From: Ectothiorhodospiraceae bacterium 2226
Lineage (GTDB): Bacteria; Pseudomonadota; Gammaproteobacteria; GCA-013348725
Assembly (NCBI GenBank): GCA_013348725.1
Contig: CP054689.1
Location: 2,352,501-2,416,500, forward strand
Direction: 5' to 3'
DNA: 64,000 nucleotides
Part shown: one piece after another, positions 8,233-16,065 of the stretch
How the letters are laid out: every line of letters starts with the position of its first letter
Numbering within the stretch: the stretch's first letter is position 1
The notes under the pieces: generated by a model
Databases searched by the model: none
The model's input: only the letters and a program-made list of their open reading frames with translations
What the model was told of the DNA's origin: nothing
Position numbers and translations under genes: made by a program

Positions 8233-8610
8233 CTCTCGGTTGAGGGTGGAAGGCGGCTCGACCGCCTGGCGGACATCCCCGCGTGGGGGTTGTCTCCCTG
8301 GCGGCGGGTCGCCGTTCCTTTTCTAGGGTGGTGCAGGCTCTAGAGCGGTGCAGGAGGGGCTAGGCGCGCGCGCCTAACTCCTTTAGTATATCTGAATATG
8401 ATGGTAATGCGGTGGCCGTTCGGCTATCCTTGTAAGTCGCACTAGGGTGCTTGGCTGCGGCGTGTTCGTTCAGGTAGCATAGGCGTTTTTTAGGCGTATT
8501 TCTGGTGGGTTCCCGCGCAGGCGGTGCCCTCTTCGAAGCAGCGGTATCGAGTCTGGCGCAACCTCGTGTCGCGGGCGCGGCCGAGGGCAACGCGAAGAAG
8601 AGGTAATCTC
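8233..8610 (+). other. Non-coding gap between dsrE2 and shdrC1
   Basis: This 378-base stretch has no convincing gene. After dsrE2 come GC-rich hairpins (arms in 8254-8300) and a small hairpin GGCG/CGCC (8300-8313) followed by a T-rich run to 8324, which could be a weak terminator. Further on, TTTAGTATATCTGAA (8382-8396) is a strikingly AT-rich imperfect palindrome in an otherwise GC-rich region and may mark the promoter or operator of the shdr genes. GAAGAAGAGG before 8611 is the shdrC1 ribosome site. Confidence 0.45.
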
Positions 8611-9297
8611 ATGGCTACATATGCAGAGATGCAGGAAATCTACGACGAGATTCGGAGTGATTTCCGCTACGACCACGAACTAAACGGCTGCTTGAATTGC
8701 GGCATTTGCACCGCTACGTGCCCGTCGGCGCAGTTCTATGACTACAGCCCGCGCGAGATCGTGCAGCTCCTCTGGACGGCGAACGTCGAGCAGATCTACG
8801 ACGCCATGCAGGAGAAGATCTGGGCTTGTGCGCAGTGCATGACCTGCGCGGCGCGTTGCCCGTTCAAGAACTCCCCCGGCGGCCTGGTCATGATCATGCG
8901 CGAGGTGGCGATCAAGCACGGCATGCAGTCCGCCAAGGACGTGCTGCGTCCCTTCGGTCGCGTGATGCTCAAGCTCATCACCACCGGTAACCAGCTCTCC
9001 CCCGACATGATCCAGCCGGACCACTTCCCTGACTGGGGTCCGAATATCCAGAAGGTCGAAGGCGACCTGAAAACCCTGCGCAAGGCCATTCCGGTCAAGA
9101 CCCTGCAGACGGTCGAGACCGCGTGGGAAGTTTCCCTGAAGACGTCCATCGAGATGTACACCATTTGGGAGATGACCGGCGTCATGAACTCCCTGGAGAC
9201 GATGGACGAGAACTTGTTCGACGTAATCGAAGACTTCATCGACGAGAAGCGCGACGACTACGAAGACTGGCTCGAAGAGCAGGAAGACGACGACTGA
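8611..9297 (+). CDS. shdrC1: sHdrC1, di-[4Fe-4S] subunit of the sulfur-oxidising Hdr-like complex
   Basis: 228 residues with two ferredoxin-type clusters: Cys27-30-33-37 (CLNCGICTATC) and Cys73-76-79-83 (CAQCMTCAARC). The C-terminal tail is very acidic (EEQEDDD). The start at 8611 is set by the GAAGAAGAGG ribosome site and the family N-terminus. HdrC-like subunits carry electrons between HdrA flavin and HdrB clusters; the sHdr complex oxidises protein-bound sulfane sulfur to sulfite in the cytoplasm of sulfur oxidisers. First gene of shdrC1-B1-A-hyp-C2-B2. Confidence 0.93.
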   Translation: MATYAEMQEIYDEIRSDFRYDHELNGCLNCGICTATCPSAQFYDYSPREIVQLLWTANVEQIYDAMQEKIWACAQCMTCAARCPFKNSPGGLVMIMREVAIKHGMQSAKDVLRPFGRVMLKLITTGNQLSPDMIQPDHFPDWGPNIQKVEGDLKTLRKAIPVKTLQTVETAWEVSLKTSIEMYTIWEMTGVMNSLETMDENLFDVIEDFIDEKRDDYEDWLEEQEDDD

Positions 9298-9342
9298 TCC
9301 CCGCGCGGCGCCACGACGGCTAAGCAGCGACTAGGAGGCATT

Positions 9343-10692
9343 ATGAGCAACCAGATTCCTGGCGACGAAAACACCGGCGGCATCGCCGGCCACGGCTCCT
9401 TCTTCCAGGACGCCAACCTGTCGGCGGAAGAGGCCACGCGCGCGACCGATTGGGTGCGCAAGCACGTGGACCGTCGCACCATCGACCTCGGCGAGCGGAT
9501 GGACGACATCCGCGAGCACATGTGGGAGCTCGAGAAGGAGGGCGAGATCATCGTCCACCGGATCACCGACGAGCACGAGCCCATCAACGTCAAGACCCTG
9601 TTCGGCTGGGACAAGAAGGTCCCCACCAAGCAGCTGTGGCACCACAAGAGCTGCGGGCAGTGCGGCAACATCCCGGGCTACCCCGCGTCCCTGATGTGGT
9701 TCATGAACAAGTTCAACTTCGAGCCGGGCAAGGACTACCTGGACGAGACCGACCAGACCTCCTGCACGGCGTGGAACTACCACGGCTCGGGCATCGGCAA
9801 CGTCGAGTCGCTGGCCGCGGTGTTCCTGCGCAACTTCCACCAGGCCTACGTGTCGGGCAAGCAGCACGGCCACGAGCTGGGTCACTTCTTCCCGCTGGTG
9901 CACTGCGGCACCTCCTTCGGTAACTACAAGGAGATCCGCAAGTACCTGGTCGAGTCGGCGGAGCTGCGCGAGAAGGTCAAGAAGATCCTGGGCAAGCTCG
10001 GTCGCCTGGTGGACGGCAAGCTGGTGATTCCCGAGGAGATCATCCACTACTCCGAGTGGGTGCACGTGATGCGCAACCGCATCGCCTCCGAGCTGCAGAC
10101 CATCGACGTGTCCAACATCCGCGTGACCATGCACGCCGCGTGTCACTACTACAAGATGGTGCACGAGGACGCGATCTACGACCCCACGGTGCTGGGCGGC
10201 AACCGCACCGCGGTCGGCTCCTCGGTGGCCCAGGCGCTGGGTTCGCAGCTGATCGACTACTCCACCTGGTACGACTGCTGCGGGTTTGGCTTCCGCCACA
10301 TCATCTCCGAGCGCGAGTTCACCCGCTCCTTCACCATGGACCGCAAGATCCGCGTGGCGAAGGAAGAGGCCCAGGCCGATGTGATGCTGGGTATCGACAC
10401 CGGCTGCATCACCACCATGGACAAGAACCAGTGGATCGGGCGCGCGCACGAGCAGAACTTCTCGGTGCCGATCATGGCCGATGTGCAGTTCGCGGCGCTG
10501 GCCTGCGGGGCCGATCCGTTCAAGATCGTGCAGCTGCAGTGGCACGCCTCGCCCTGCGAGGAGCTGGTGGAGAAGATGGGCATCAGCTGGACCGAGGCCA
10601 AGAAGAACTTCGAGGCCTACCTCAAGGAGGTCGAGGCCGGCAACATCGAGTATCTCTATAACCCGGAATTGGCGTTGGGAGGAAGGGCGTAA
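9343..10692 (+). CDS. shdrB1: sHdrB1, CCG-domain-like subunit
   Basis: A 449-residue HdrB-like protein, longer than sHdrB2. The cysteines expected for two non-cubane cluster (CCG) sites are only partly kept: the first half has CGQCG, a single Cys in SCTAW and HCGTSF; the second has AACHYYK, DCCGFG and a lone DTGC in place of Cys-x2-Cys. Such degeneration contrasts with sHdrB2 in this locus. The gene overlaps nothing; shdrA begins 2 bases after its stop, so translation is coupled. Role in the sHdr complex is from homology. Confidence 0.9.
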   Translation: MSNQIPGDENTGGIAGHGSFFQDANLSAEEATRATDWVRKHVDRRTIDLGERMDDIREHMWELEKEGEIIVHRITDEHEPINVKTLFGWDKKVPTKQLWHHKSCGQCGNIPGYPASLMWFMNKFNFEPGKDYLDETDQTSCTAWNYHGSGIGNVESLAAVFLRNFHQAYVSGKQHGHELGHFFPLVHCGTSFGNYKEIRKYLVESAELREKVKKILGKLGRLVDGKLVIPEEIIHYSEWVHVMRNRIASELQTIDVSNIRVTMHAACHYYKMVHEDAIYDPTVLGGNRTAVGSSVAQALGSQLIDYSTWYDCCGFGFRHIISEREFTRSFTMDRKIRVAKEEAQADVMLGIDTGCITTMDKNQWIGRAHEQNFSVPIMADVQFAALACGADPFKIVQLQWHASPCEELVEKMGISWTEAKKNFEAYLKEVEAGNIEYLYNPELALGGRA

Positions 10693-10694
10693 CA

Positions 10695-11744
10695 ATGCAA
10701 GACACGATTCTAGTAGTGGGCGCCGGTCCGGCCGGCCTTGCCGCCGCCGCGGGCGTTGCCGGTGCGGGGCGTCGCGCCGTTCTGGTCGAGAAGGAGGACG
10801 TCCTGGGTGGCGCCCCGATCCTGTCGGGTTACGCGAAGCTGGTGCCTTCCGGCGAGTGGGCGAAAGACGCGATCGGCCGCATGGTCAGCCGCGTCGAAGA
10901 GGACGCCAACATCACGGTGCACAAGAGCACCAAGGTGACCAAGGTCGAGGGCGAGGCCGGTAACTTTACCGCCACCCTGTCCAATGGCGAGACCGTGAAT
11001 GCGGGCGCCATCGTGCTCGGTACGGGCTTCACGCATTTCGACTCGATCAACAAGCCCGAGTGGGGCTTCGGCACCTACGAAGACGTGCTGACCACCACCC
11101 AGGTCGAGCAGATGGTCGCCAGCGGCAAGATTGCTTGCCCGTCCGACGGCCGTGTGCCCGAGCGCGTTGCGATCCTGCTGTGCGTGGGCTCCCGCGACCG
11201 TCAGATCGGCCGCGAGTGGTGCTCCAAGATCTGCTGCACCGTGTCCACCAATCTGGCCATGGAAATCAAGGAACTGTCGCCCGAGACGGACGTGTTCATC
11301 TACTACATGGACATCCGTACGTTCGGTCTGTACGAAGACAAGTTCTATTGGAAGTCGCAGGAAGAGTTCAAGACCAAGTTCGTGAAGGCGCGTATCGCCG
11401 AGGTGACCCGCTCCGGCGACGGCCGCCTGCTGGTGAAGGGCGAGGACACGCTAGTCAAGCGTCCCATCGTGATTCCGTTCGACATCGTGGTGCACGCCAT
11501 CGGCATGGACCCGAACGTGGACAATCCCGAAATCTCCAAGGTGTTCGGCATCGGCCTTGAGAAGCATGGCTTCGTCGACAAGGCCGAGCATTACACCAAC
11601 ACCAGCGGTACCACGCGTCCCGGCATCTACGTGGCGGGCGCGGCGACGGCTCCCGAGACCATTGATGACAGTATCTCGCAGGGGCAGTCGGCCGCACTGA
11701 GGGCGATCAACGACCTAAATGCTCTGGCGCAAAAAGCAAGCTAA
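10695..11744 (+). CDS. shdrA: sHdrA, FAD and Fe-S subunit
   Basis: 349 residues with an N-terminal FAD-binding Rossmann motif (VVGAGPAGLAAAAG), a glutamate at the end of beta-2 (LVEKED) and a C-terminal FAD segment (GIYVAGAATAPETI). The central LLCVGSR and WCSKICC motifs supply Fe-S ligands as in HdrA, but the protein is much shorter than methanogen HdrA and lacks its ferredoxin domains, as usual for sHdrA. It is the flavin hub of the complex. The last 26 bases overlap the next gene. Confidence 0.94.
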   Translation: MQDTILVVGAGPAGLAAAAGVAGAGRRAVLVEKEDVLGGAPILSGYAKLVPSGEWAKDAIGRMVSRVEEDANITVHKSTKVTKVEGEAGNFTATLSNGETVNAGAIVLGTGFTHFDSINKPEWGFGTYEDVLTTTQVEQMVASGKIACPSDGRVPERVAILLCVGSRDRQIGREWCSKICCTVSTNLAMEIKELSPETDVFIYYMDIRTFGLYEDKFYWKSQEEFKTKFVKARIAEVTRSGDGRLLVKGEDTLVKRPIVIPFDIVVHAIGMDPNVDNPEISKVFGIGLEKHGFVDKAEHYTNTSGTTRPGIYVAGAATAPETIDDSISQGQSAALRAINDLNALAQKAS

Positions 11745-12594
11745 GGACGGCACCGCGGGCGGGAGCGAAGTGCTCCGGCCCGCGGCGCTTACCGTCGAAC
11801 TGGACGGCAGTATCTTCAACAGCAAGCTGGACGAGATGCTGCGTGCGATGGAAGAGCAGGCCGGGGTGGCCGAGTTCATCGGCTCCTTGCAGACCAAGCA
11901 TGCGCTGTTCGAGCGTGCCATGGCCAAGGATCATCTCGGCCAGCTCGACCAGGCCGCGCTCGACGCGCTGATGGAGACGGTGTTCCCGGCGCGCAAGCGT
12001 TTGCCGGGCGCGCTGGGTCGGCTGGAGCTTCAGGCGGTGCGTGAGTTGCTGGAGCGACTGGTGTACGGCGAGGGCGCGGTGAAGGAACGGCTGGACGCCT
12101 TCGTGGCCGCGGTCCCGGTTGAACCGGCGCAGGACAAGGCGGGTCAAAAGCTCAACGGCAAGGTACGGCGTTCGGCGTGGGACTTCGGCGCGGAGTTGCT
12201 GCACTTTCGGGCTCCGGAGCAGTATCCGCTGATGACGCGCTGGGTGTGGGATCTTGGCACGCAAAGTGGCGCCATGCGCGAGTTCATCAAAGGCGGCGAC
12301 ACCCTGCGGGAGACGCCGTTCGATGATCGTCCGGAGACTTATGAAGCGGTACGGGTCTGGGTGGCGGAGCGGTTGAGTGAGCGCGGCTTTTACCGCGACG
12401 TGCCGTACTTGGTCGATCTGGTGTTCGCTTGGGCGTACACCGACTACATGCGCGCGATGTCGAGCAGCATGGGATTATTGGAAGCGGAGTTCGGCGGTAA
12501 GCAGGATCCGGCCGAGCCGGTGAAGAAATTGTTGGGAATTGACCCCGCGCGGCGTGGCGGTCAATCCCGGGTTAAACGGGACACCGTGCACTGA
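11719..12594 (+). CDS. Conserved 'hyp' protein of sHdr loci
   Basis: A 291-residue, mostly helical soluble protein without cysteines or recognisable cofactor motifs. It starts inside the end of shdrA (26-base overlap), which predicts translational coupling. Its place between shdrA and shdrC2 matches the conserved hypothetical gene found in sHdr clusters. It has acidic and basic helices (e.g. residues 30-60 and 70-125) and an Arg-rich C-terminus. A scaffold or assembly role is possible but nothing in the sequence proves it. Confidence 0.85.
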   Translation: MLWRKKQAKDGTAGGSEVLRPAALTVELDGSIFNSKLDEMLRAMEEQAGVAEFIGSLQTKHALFERAMAKDHLGQLDQAALDALMETVFPARKRLPGALGRLELQAVRELLERLVYGEGAVKERLDAFVAAVPVEPAQDKAGQKLNGKVRRSAWDFGAELLHFRAPEQYPLMTRWVWDLGTQSGAMREFIKGGDTLRETPFDDRPETYEAVRVWVAERLSERGFYRDVPYLVDLVFAWAYTDYMRAMSSSMGLLEAEFGGKQDPAEPVKKLLGIDPARRGGQSRVKRDTVH

Positions 12595-12618
12595 CGCACG
12601 GGTAGCGCGGAGACAGCG

Positions 12619-13335
12619 ATGGCTATTCACGAGAAGACCCTGATCGAGCCGGAACGCATTCTGCAGCACGACAAGCTCGTGGTGGACGGCGTAGACGTGT
12701 CCGGTCATTGGAACACCATGATTACGCCGCGTACCGTGGTCGACTACGACGACGATTTCGAGGCGACCATTCAGAAGTACACCGGCGGCGAGAACGTGCA
12801 CCGTTGCTGGCAGTGCGGCTCGTGCACCAACTCGTGCACCATGTACGCGCAGAACACCGACTTCAATCCGCGCTACTGGATCTACGTCACGCGTCTCGGC
12901 CTGAAGGACGAGATCATCCGTGACAAGGAGATCATCTGGCAGTGCGTGTCGTGTAACAAGTGCACCAACATCTGCCCCAAGGACGTGCGTCCCGAAGGCG
13001 TGATGAAGGCGCTGGCGCACTGGCTGGAAGAGGAAGGCATCACCGACAAGACGCCGTCCACGATCTTCGACGAAGAGTTCACCGAGCAGATCTATGCGCG
13101 GGGCCGTATCGAAGACGGCGACGTGATGAAGAACTTCTTCAAGAAGACCGGCCAGCCGCTGATGCAGCCCTGGTTGGTGGAGATGATCAAGCGCATGGTG
13201 CGCTACATGCCCGTCGCGCATCTGATGCGCATGGGCACCAACACGGTGTTCAAGCCGCGCACCAAGTCTTGGGGTCGTACCGGCGAAGTGCTGCAGGAGT
13301 ACGTCCGCGAACAGAAGGAGGCCGCTCATGGCTAA
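12619..13335 (+). CDS. shdrC2: sHdrC2, second di-[4Fe-4S] subunit
   Basis: 238 residues with two complete [4Fe-4S] motifs: Cys63-66-69-73 (CWQCGSCTNSC) and Cys109-112-115-119 (CVSCNKCTNIC). The motif layout is closer to classical HdrC than sHdrC1 is. The 3' end overlaps shdrB2 by 8 bases, a usual HdrC-HdrB coupling. Expected to relay electrons between sHdrA and sHdrB2. Confidence 0.94.
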   Translation: MAIHEKTLIEPERILQHDKLVVDGVDVSGHWNTMITPRTVVDYDDDFEATIQKYTGGENVHRCWQCGSCTNSCTMYAQNTDFNPRYWIYVTRLGLKDEIIRDKEIIWQCVSCNKCTNICPKDVRPEGVMKALAHWLEEEGITDKTPSTIFDEEFTEQIYARGRIEDGDVMKNFFKKTGQPLMQPWLVEMIKRMVRYMPVAHLMRMGTNTVFKPRTKSWGRTGEVLQEYVREQKEAAHG

Positions 13336-14239
13336 GGTTGCCTACTACCCGGGTTGTGCCCTCGAGGGCTCCGGTGGTCCGTACGACCGCTCCACTCGCG
13401 CCATCGTCAAGGCGCTGGGCCTGGAGATGGAGAACCTGAAGGACTGGAACTGCTGCGGCGCCATGGAGGTGAAGAATGTTCACCCGATGCTGCAGACCTA
13501 CCTGTCGGCGCGCAACCTCGCCATCGCCACCGAGCAGATGGGCCTGGATGCCGTGATGGCGCCCTGCAACGGCTGCTATCACAACCTGAAGAAGGCCGAG
13601 TTCGAGTTGGCGACCTCTGAGGACGCGCTGAACACGGTGAAGGATCTGGCCAAGAAGTCGGACGATCCGGAGTACACCGGCGATGTGCGTACCCTGCATC
13701 TGCTCGAGTGGCTGATGGAGGAGCTCGGTCCGGAGGGCGTGAAGGCCAAGGTCAAGAACACCCTCAAGGGCATCAAGATCGCCAACTATTACGGCTGCAT
13801 GTACACCCGCCCGCGCCAGATCTTCCCCGAGAAGGATCAGGGTCCGGGTTCGGAGTCCAGCTACAAGCCGCACTTTATGGACGATCTGTTGGCCGCGGCG
13901 GGCGCCGAGAACGTCGACTTCCCGCTCAAGACGGCGTGCTGTGGCGGTGCTCACACGCTGTCCGACGCCGACACCTCCACCCAGCTGGTGCTGAACCTGC
14001 TGCAGGCGGCCGAGGATTCGGGCGCCGAGGTGATTGCCACCGAGTGCCCGACCTGCCACTCCGGCCTGGAGATGCACCAGGTGCGGGCGGAGAAGGAGTT
14101 CGGTATCAAGACCGGCGTGAAGATCCTCTACTTCACGCAGCTGCTCGGTCTGGCGCTGGGCCTGTCCCCGCGCAAGCTGGGGATCCACGAGAACGTTAGC
14201 GACTCGATGGACTTCCTCAAGCAGCGGGGCGTCGCCTAA
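13328..14239 (+). CDS. shdrB2: sHdrB2, canonical two-CCG-domain subunit
   Basis: 303 residues with two complete CCG motifs, the ligands of non-cubane [4Fe-4S] clusters. First set: YYPGC, WNCCGAME, PCNGC. Second set: YYGC, TACCGG, ECPTC. In methanogen HdrB these clusters cleave heterodisulfides; in sHdr they are thought to work on sulfur-loaded carriers. It is the last gene before a strong hairpin terminator, so expression of lbpA1 and beyond may be lower or independent. Confidence 0.95.
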   Translation: MAKVAYYPGCALEGSGGPYDRSTRAIVKALGLEMENLKDWNCCGAMEVKNVHPMLQTYLSARNLAIATEQMGLDAVMAPCNGCYHNLKKAEFELATSEDALNTVKDLAKKSDDPEYTGDVRTLHLLEWLMEELGPEGVKAKVKNTLKGIKIANYYGCMYTRPRQIFPEKDQGPGSESSYKPHFMDDLLAAAGAENVDFPLKTACCGGAHTLSDADTSTQLVLNLLQAAEDSGAEVIATECPTCHSGLEMHQVRAEKEFGIKTGVKILYFTQLLGLALGLSPRKLGIHENVSDSMDFLKQRGVA

Positions 14240-14249
14240 TCAGGCGCGG

Positions 14250-14282
14250 AAGGGCGACCGGCGTGGGCCGGTCGCCCTTTTG
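14250..14282 (+). terminator. Intrinsic terminator (or attenuator) after shdrB2
   Basis: A perfect 13-base-pair stem: AAGGGCGACCGGC (14250-14262), loop GTGG, GCCGGTCGCCCTT (14267-14279), then T's. It divides the shdr structural genes from lbpA1, probably setting different expression levels. Confidence 0.85.
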
Positions 14283-14313
14283 CCCAGGATCCACCAAGAA
14301 CAAAGGGCAGCGC

Positions 14314-14760
14314 ATGGAGTGTAACGGCTGCGAATTCCGTCCCGAGCTCTATTACGACGACGAGTTCCAGATCTGGGTGCGGCGCGAAGAAGACGGCAGC
14401 CTGACGGTCGGTATGACCGACATCTCGCAGACGATTGCGGGCAAGATCCTCAATCTGCGGGTGCGTAAGCCGGGCACGGTGCGGCCGGCCGGCAAGCCGG
14501 TGGCCACCATCGAAAGCGGTAAATGGGCCGGGCCCATCCCCAACTTTTTCGAATGCACCATCATCGAAGGCAACCGAACGGTGATGGAGGATCCGAGCTT
14601 GCTCAATATCGAGCCTTACGAGGCCTGGGTGGCGCGCGTAATGCCCACCGAGGGGGCCGAGGTGGCGCTCAGCAAGCTTCTGATTGGCGACGAGGCGCAG
14701 CGCGGTTACTGCGAGCGCGCGCGGCGCGAAGATATCCACTGTGAGCGGAACGTGCGGTAG
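14314..14760 (+). CDS. lbpA1: LbpA1, lipoate-binding protein (GcvH-like)
   Basis: 148 residues with a glycine-cleavage H-protein-like fold; the lipoyl lysine is Lys70 in ESGKWAGP. LbpA proteins are specific to sHdr organisms and are essential lipoylated carriers for this pathway. The ATG at 14314 follows AAAGGG. Unlike LbpA2, it carries extra cysteines (CNGC near the N-terminus, others near the C-terminus) and its segment after the lysine (IPNFFECT) differs from the usual KAPVAG pattern. It is followed at 2 bases by a DsrE-family gene. Confidence 0.9.
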   Translation: MECNGCEFRPELYYDDEFQIWVRREEDGSLTVGMTDISQTIAGKILNLRVRKPGTVRPAGKPVATIESGKWAGPIPNFFECTIIEGNRTVMEDPSLLNIEPYEAWVARVMPTEGAEVALSKLLIGDEAQRGYCERARREDIHCERNVR

Positions 14761-14762
14761 CT

Positions 14763-15158
14763 ATGAGCGATCACTACCTCGACAACGAGGAGAAGAAGGT
14801 CGTCATCATGATGACCAGCGGGCCCAGTACGCCGCATCGGTGCGCGACGCCGTTTTTTCTGGGCGCCATCTTGGCCTCCATGGACGCCGAGGTTGATCTG
14901 TTTCTGACCATGGAAGCTGTCAAGCTCGCCCAAAGAGGGGTGGCCGAGAACCTGGCGGCGATGGCGGGCGGCAAAAAGATCATCGAGTTCATGCGCGACG
15001 CCAAGAGCGCGGGCGTGAAGCTCCACCTGTGTCTCCCGGCGTTGCCGGGCTACGAGATCGACCCCAACGCCGAGATCATCGCTGAGATCGACGAACTCTC
15101 CGGTGGCGGGGTGTTGGCCGACCTGGTGCTGTCCGCCGACCGGGTGCTTTCCTTCTAG
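14763..15158 (+). CDS. dsrE3: DsrE3-like sulfurtransferase
   Basis: A 131-residue DsrE/F-superfamily protein beginning with acidic residues, then VVIMMTSGPSTPHRC. Cys27 (HRCATPFF) and Cys90 (LHLCLPAL) are candidate persulfide carriers. It is placed between the two lbpA genes, 2 bases after lbpA1, implying shared translation. DsrE3 proteins are known TusA partners in sHdr-type sulfur oxidisers; the exact subtype is inferred. Confidence 0.85.
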   Translation: MSDHYLDNEEKKVVIMMTSGPSTPHRCATPFFLGAILASMDAEVDLFLTMEAVKLAQRGVAENLAAMAGGKKIIEFMRDAKSAGVKLHLCLPALPGYEIDPNAEIIAEIDELSGGGVLADLVLSADRVLSF

Positions 15159-15364
15159 CAGATGATATGCTGTTAGGTTGGACGGCGGGTCGGCGCTGGT
15201 CGGCCCCGCAGTTTCCGTTTCTGGTGCCCGCTGGGTAGTGGAGGCGGTGGCGCGGCGCGCGATGCCGCGATGGTAGGTGGAGGAACCTATTCCAAGGCGA
15301 GCCTGCCGCCAATGGGGGAGTCCGCAGTTTTTTGTTGGATCCATAGCTCTAAGGAGAAGAAAGT

Positions 15365-15802
15365 ATGGGCGCCGTACGTGGGTGTAACATTCCCGAAGAC
15401 CTGATGTACAACGTTGAGAACAACGTCTGGGTGCGCAAAGAGGGCGACGGCACCGTGACCGTCGGCATGACCTCTTACGCCTGCTCCCTGGCCGGTCAGA
15501 TCGTCTCCTACACGCCGAAGAAGGTCGGTAAGGACGTCAAGAAGGACAAGTCCTGTGCCACCGTGGAATCCGGCAAGTGGGTGGGTCCGGTGAAGGCGCC
15601 GGTCGCCGGCGAAGTGACCGCGATCAACGACGCGGTGGCGAGCAAGCCCGGCTTGATCAACGAAGATCCCTACGGGGACGGTTGGCTGGTGAAGATGAAG
15701 CCCTCCGACTGGGACGGCGAGTCGGCCGATCTTGTCACCGGATCCGATGCCCTGAGTGCGTTCGAGTCCAAAATGGACGCGGACGGCTTCGGCGGCTGCT
15801 GA
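15365..15802 (+). CDS. lbpA2: LbpA2, lipoate-binding protein (GcvH-like)
   Basis: 145 residues; the H-protein fold is clear and the lipoyl lysine is Lys71 in ESGKWVGPVKAPVAGEV. It ends in GGC. Compared with LbpA1 it is the more canonical LbpA. AAGGAG lies 9 bases before the ATG. The 206-base gap before it shows no gene. LbpA2 is the type usually found next to the lipoate-assembly genes and is the probable substrate of sLpl, LipS1 and LipS2 encoded next. Confidence 0.93.
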   Translation: MGAVRGCNIPEDLMYNVENNVWVRKEGDGTVTVGMTSYACSLAGQIVSYTPKKVGKDVKKDKSCATVESGKWVGPVKAPVAGEVTAINDAVASKPGLINEDPYGDGWLVKMKPSDWDGESADLVTGSDALSAFESKMDADGFGGC

Positions 15803-15804
15803 GC

Positions 15805-15860
15805 GAGCCGACGCGGTAGGCGGGTCGCCGCATTGCGGATGCGGTGGCCCGGCTCCTTTT
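15805..15860 (+). terminator. Compound hairpin after lbpA2
   Basis: Inner stem CCGCAT (15828-15833)/ATGCGG (15839-15844) inside an outer GAGCC (15805-15809)/GGCTC (15851-15855), followed by CTTTT. It plausibly ends the lbpA transcript before lipS1. The remaining bases to 16065 hold no gene. Confidence 0.5.
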
Positions 15861-16065
15861 GCGGGCACGGGGCTGGAGTCGCAGGCGTCATACTGCGAGC
15901 GCCGAACGGCATCGTGGCCGCTGTAACGCCGCGCGTTCTTGTCCGCAGCGGAGTGAAATCTGGCGCGGAAGCCGAGCTTGGAAGCGGGCGCCTTCCGCGT
16001 CGCCGTTGGAGAGACGGCGACTGCGCGGCGTGCCGGCGCGGGGATCGAATCACACGGGGGTTGGC

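Noticed and set aside
8360-8590. A 76-codon open frame on the minus strand before shdrC1
   Set aside because: No ribosome site or recognisable domain; it lies over the shdr leader and looks like chance.
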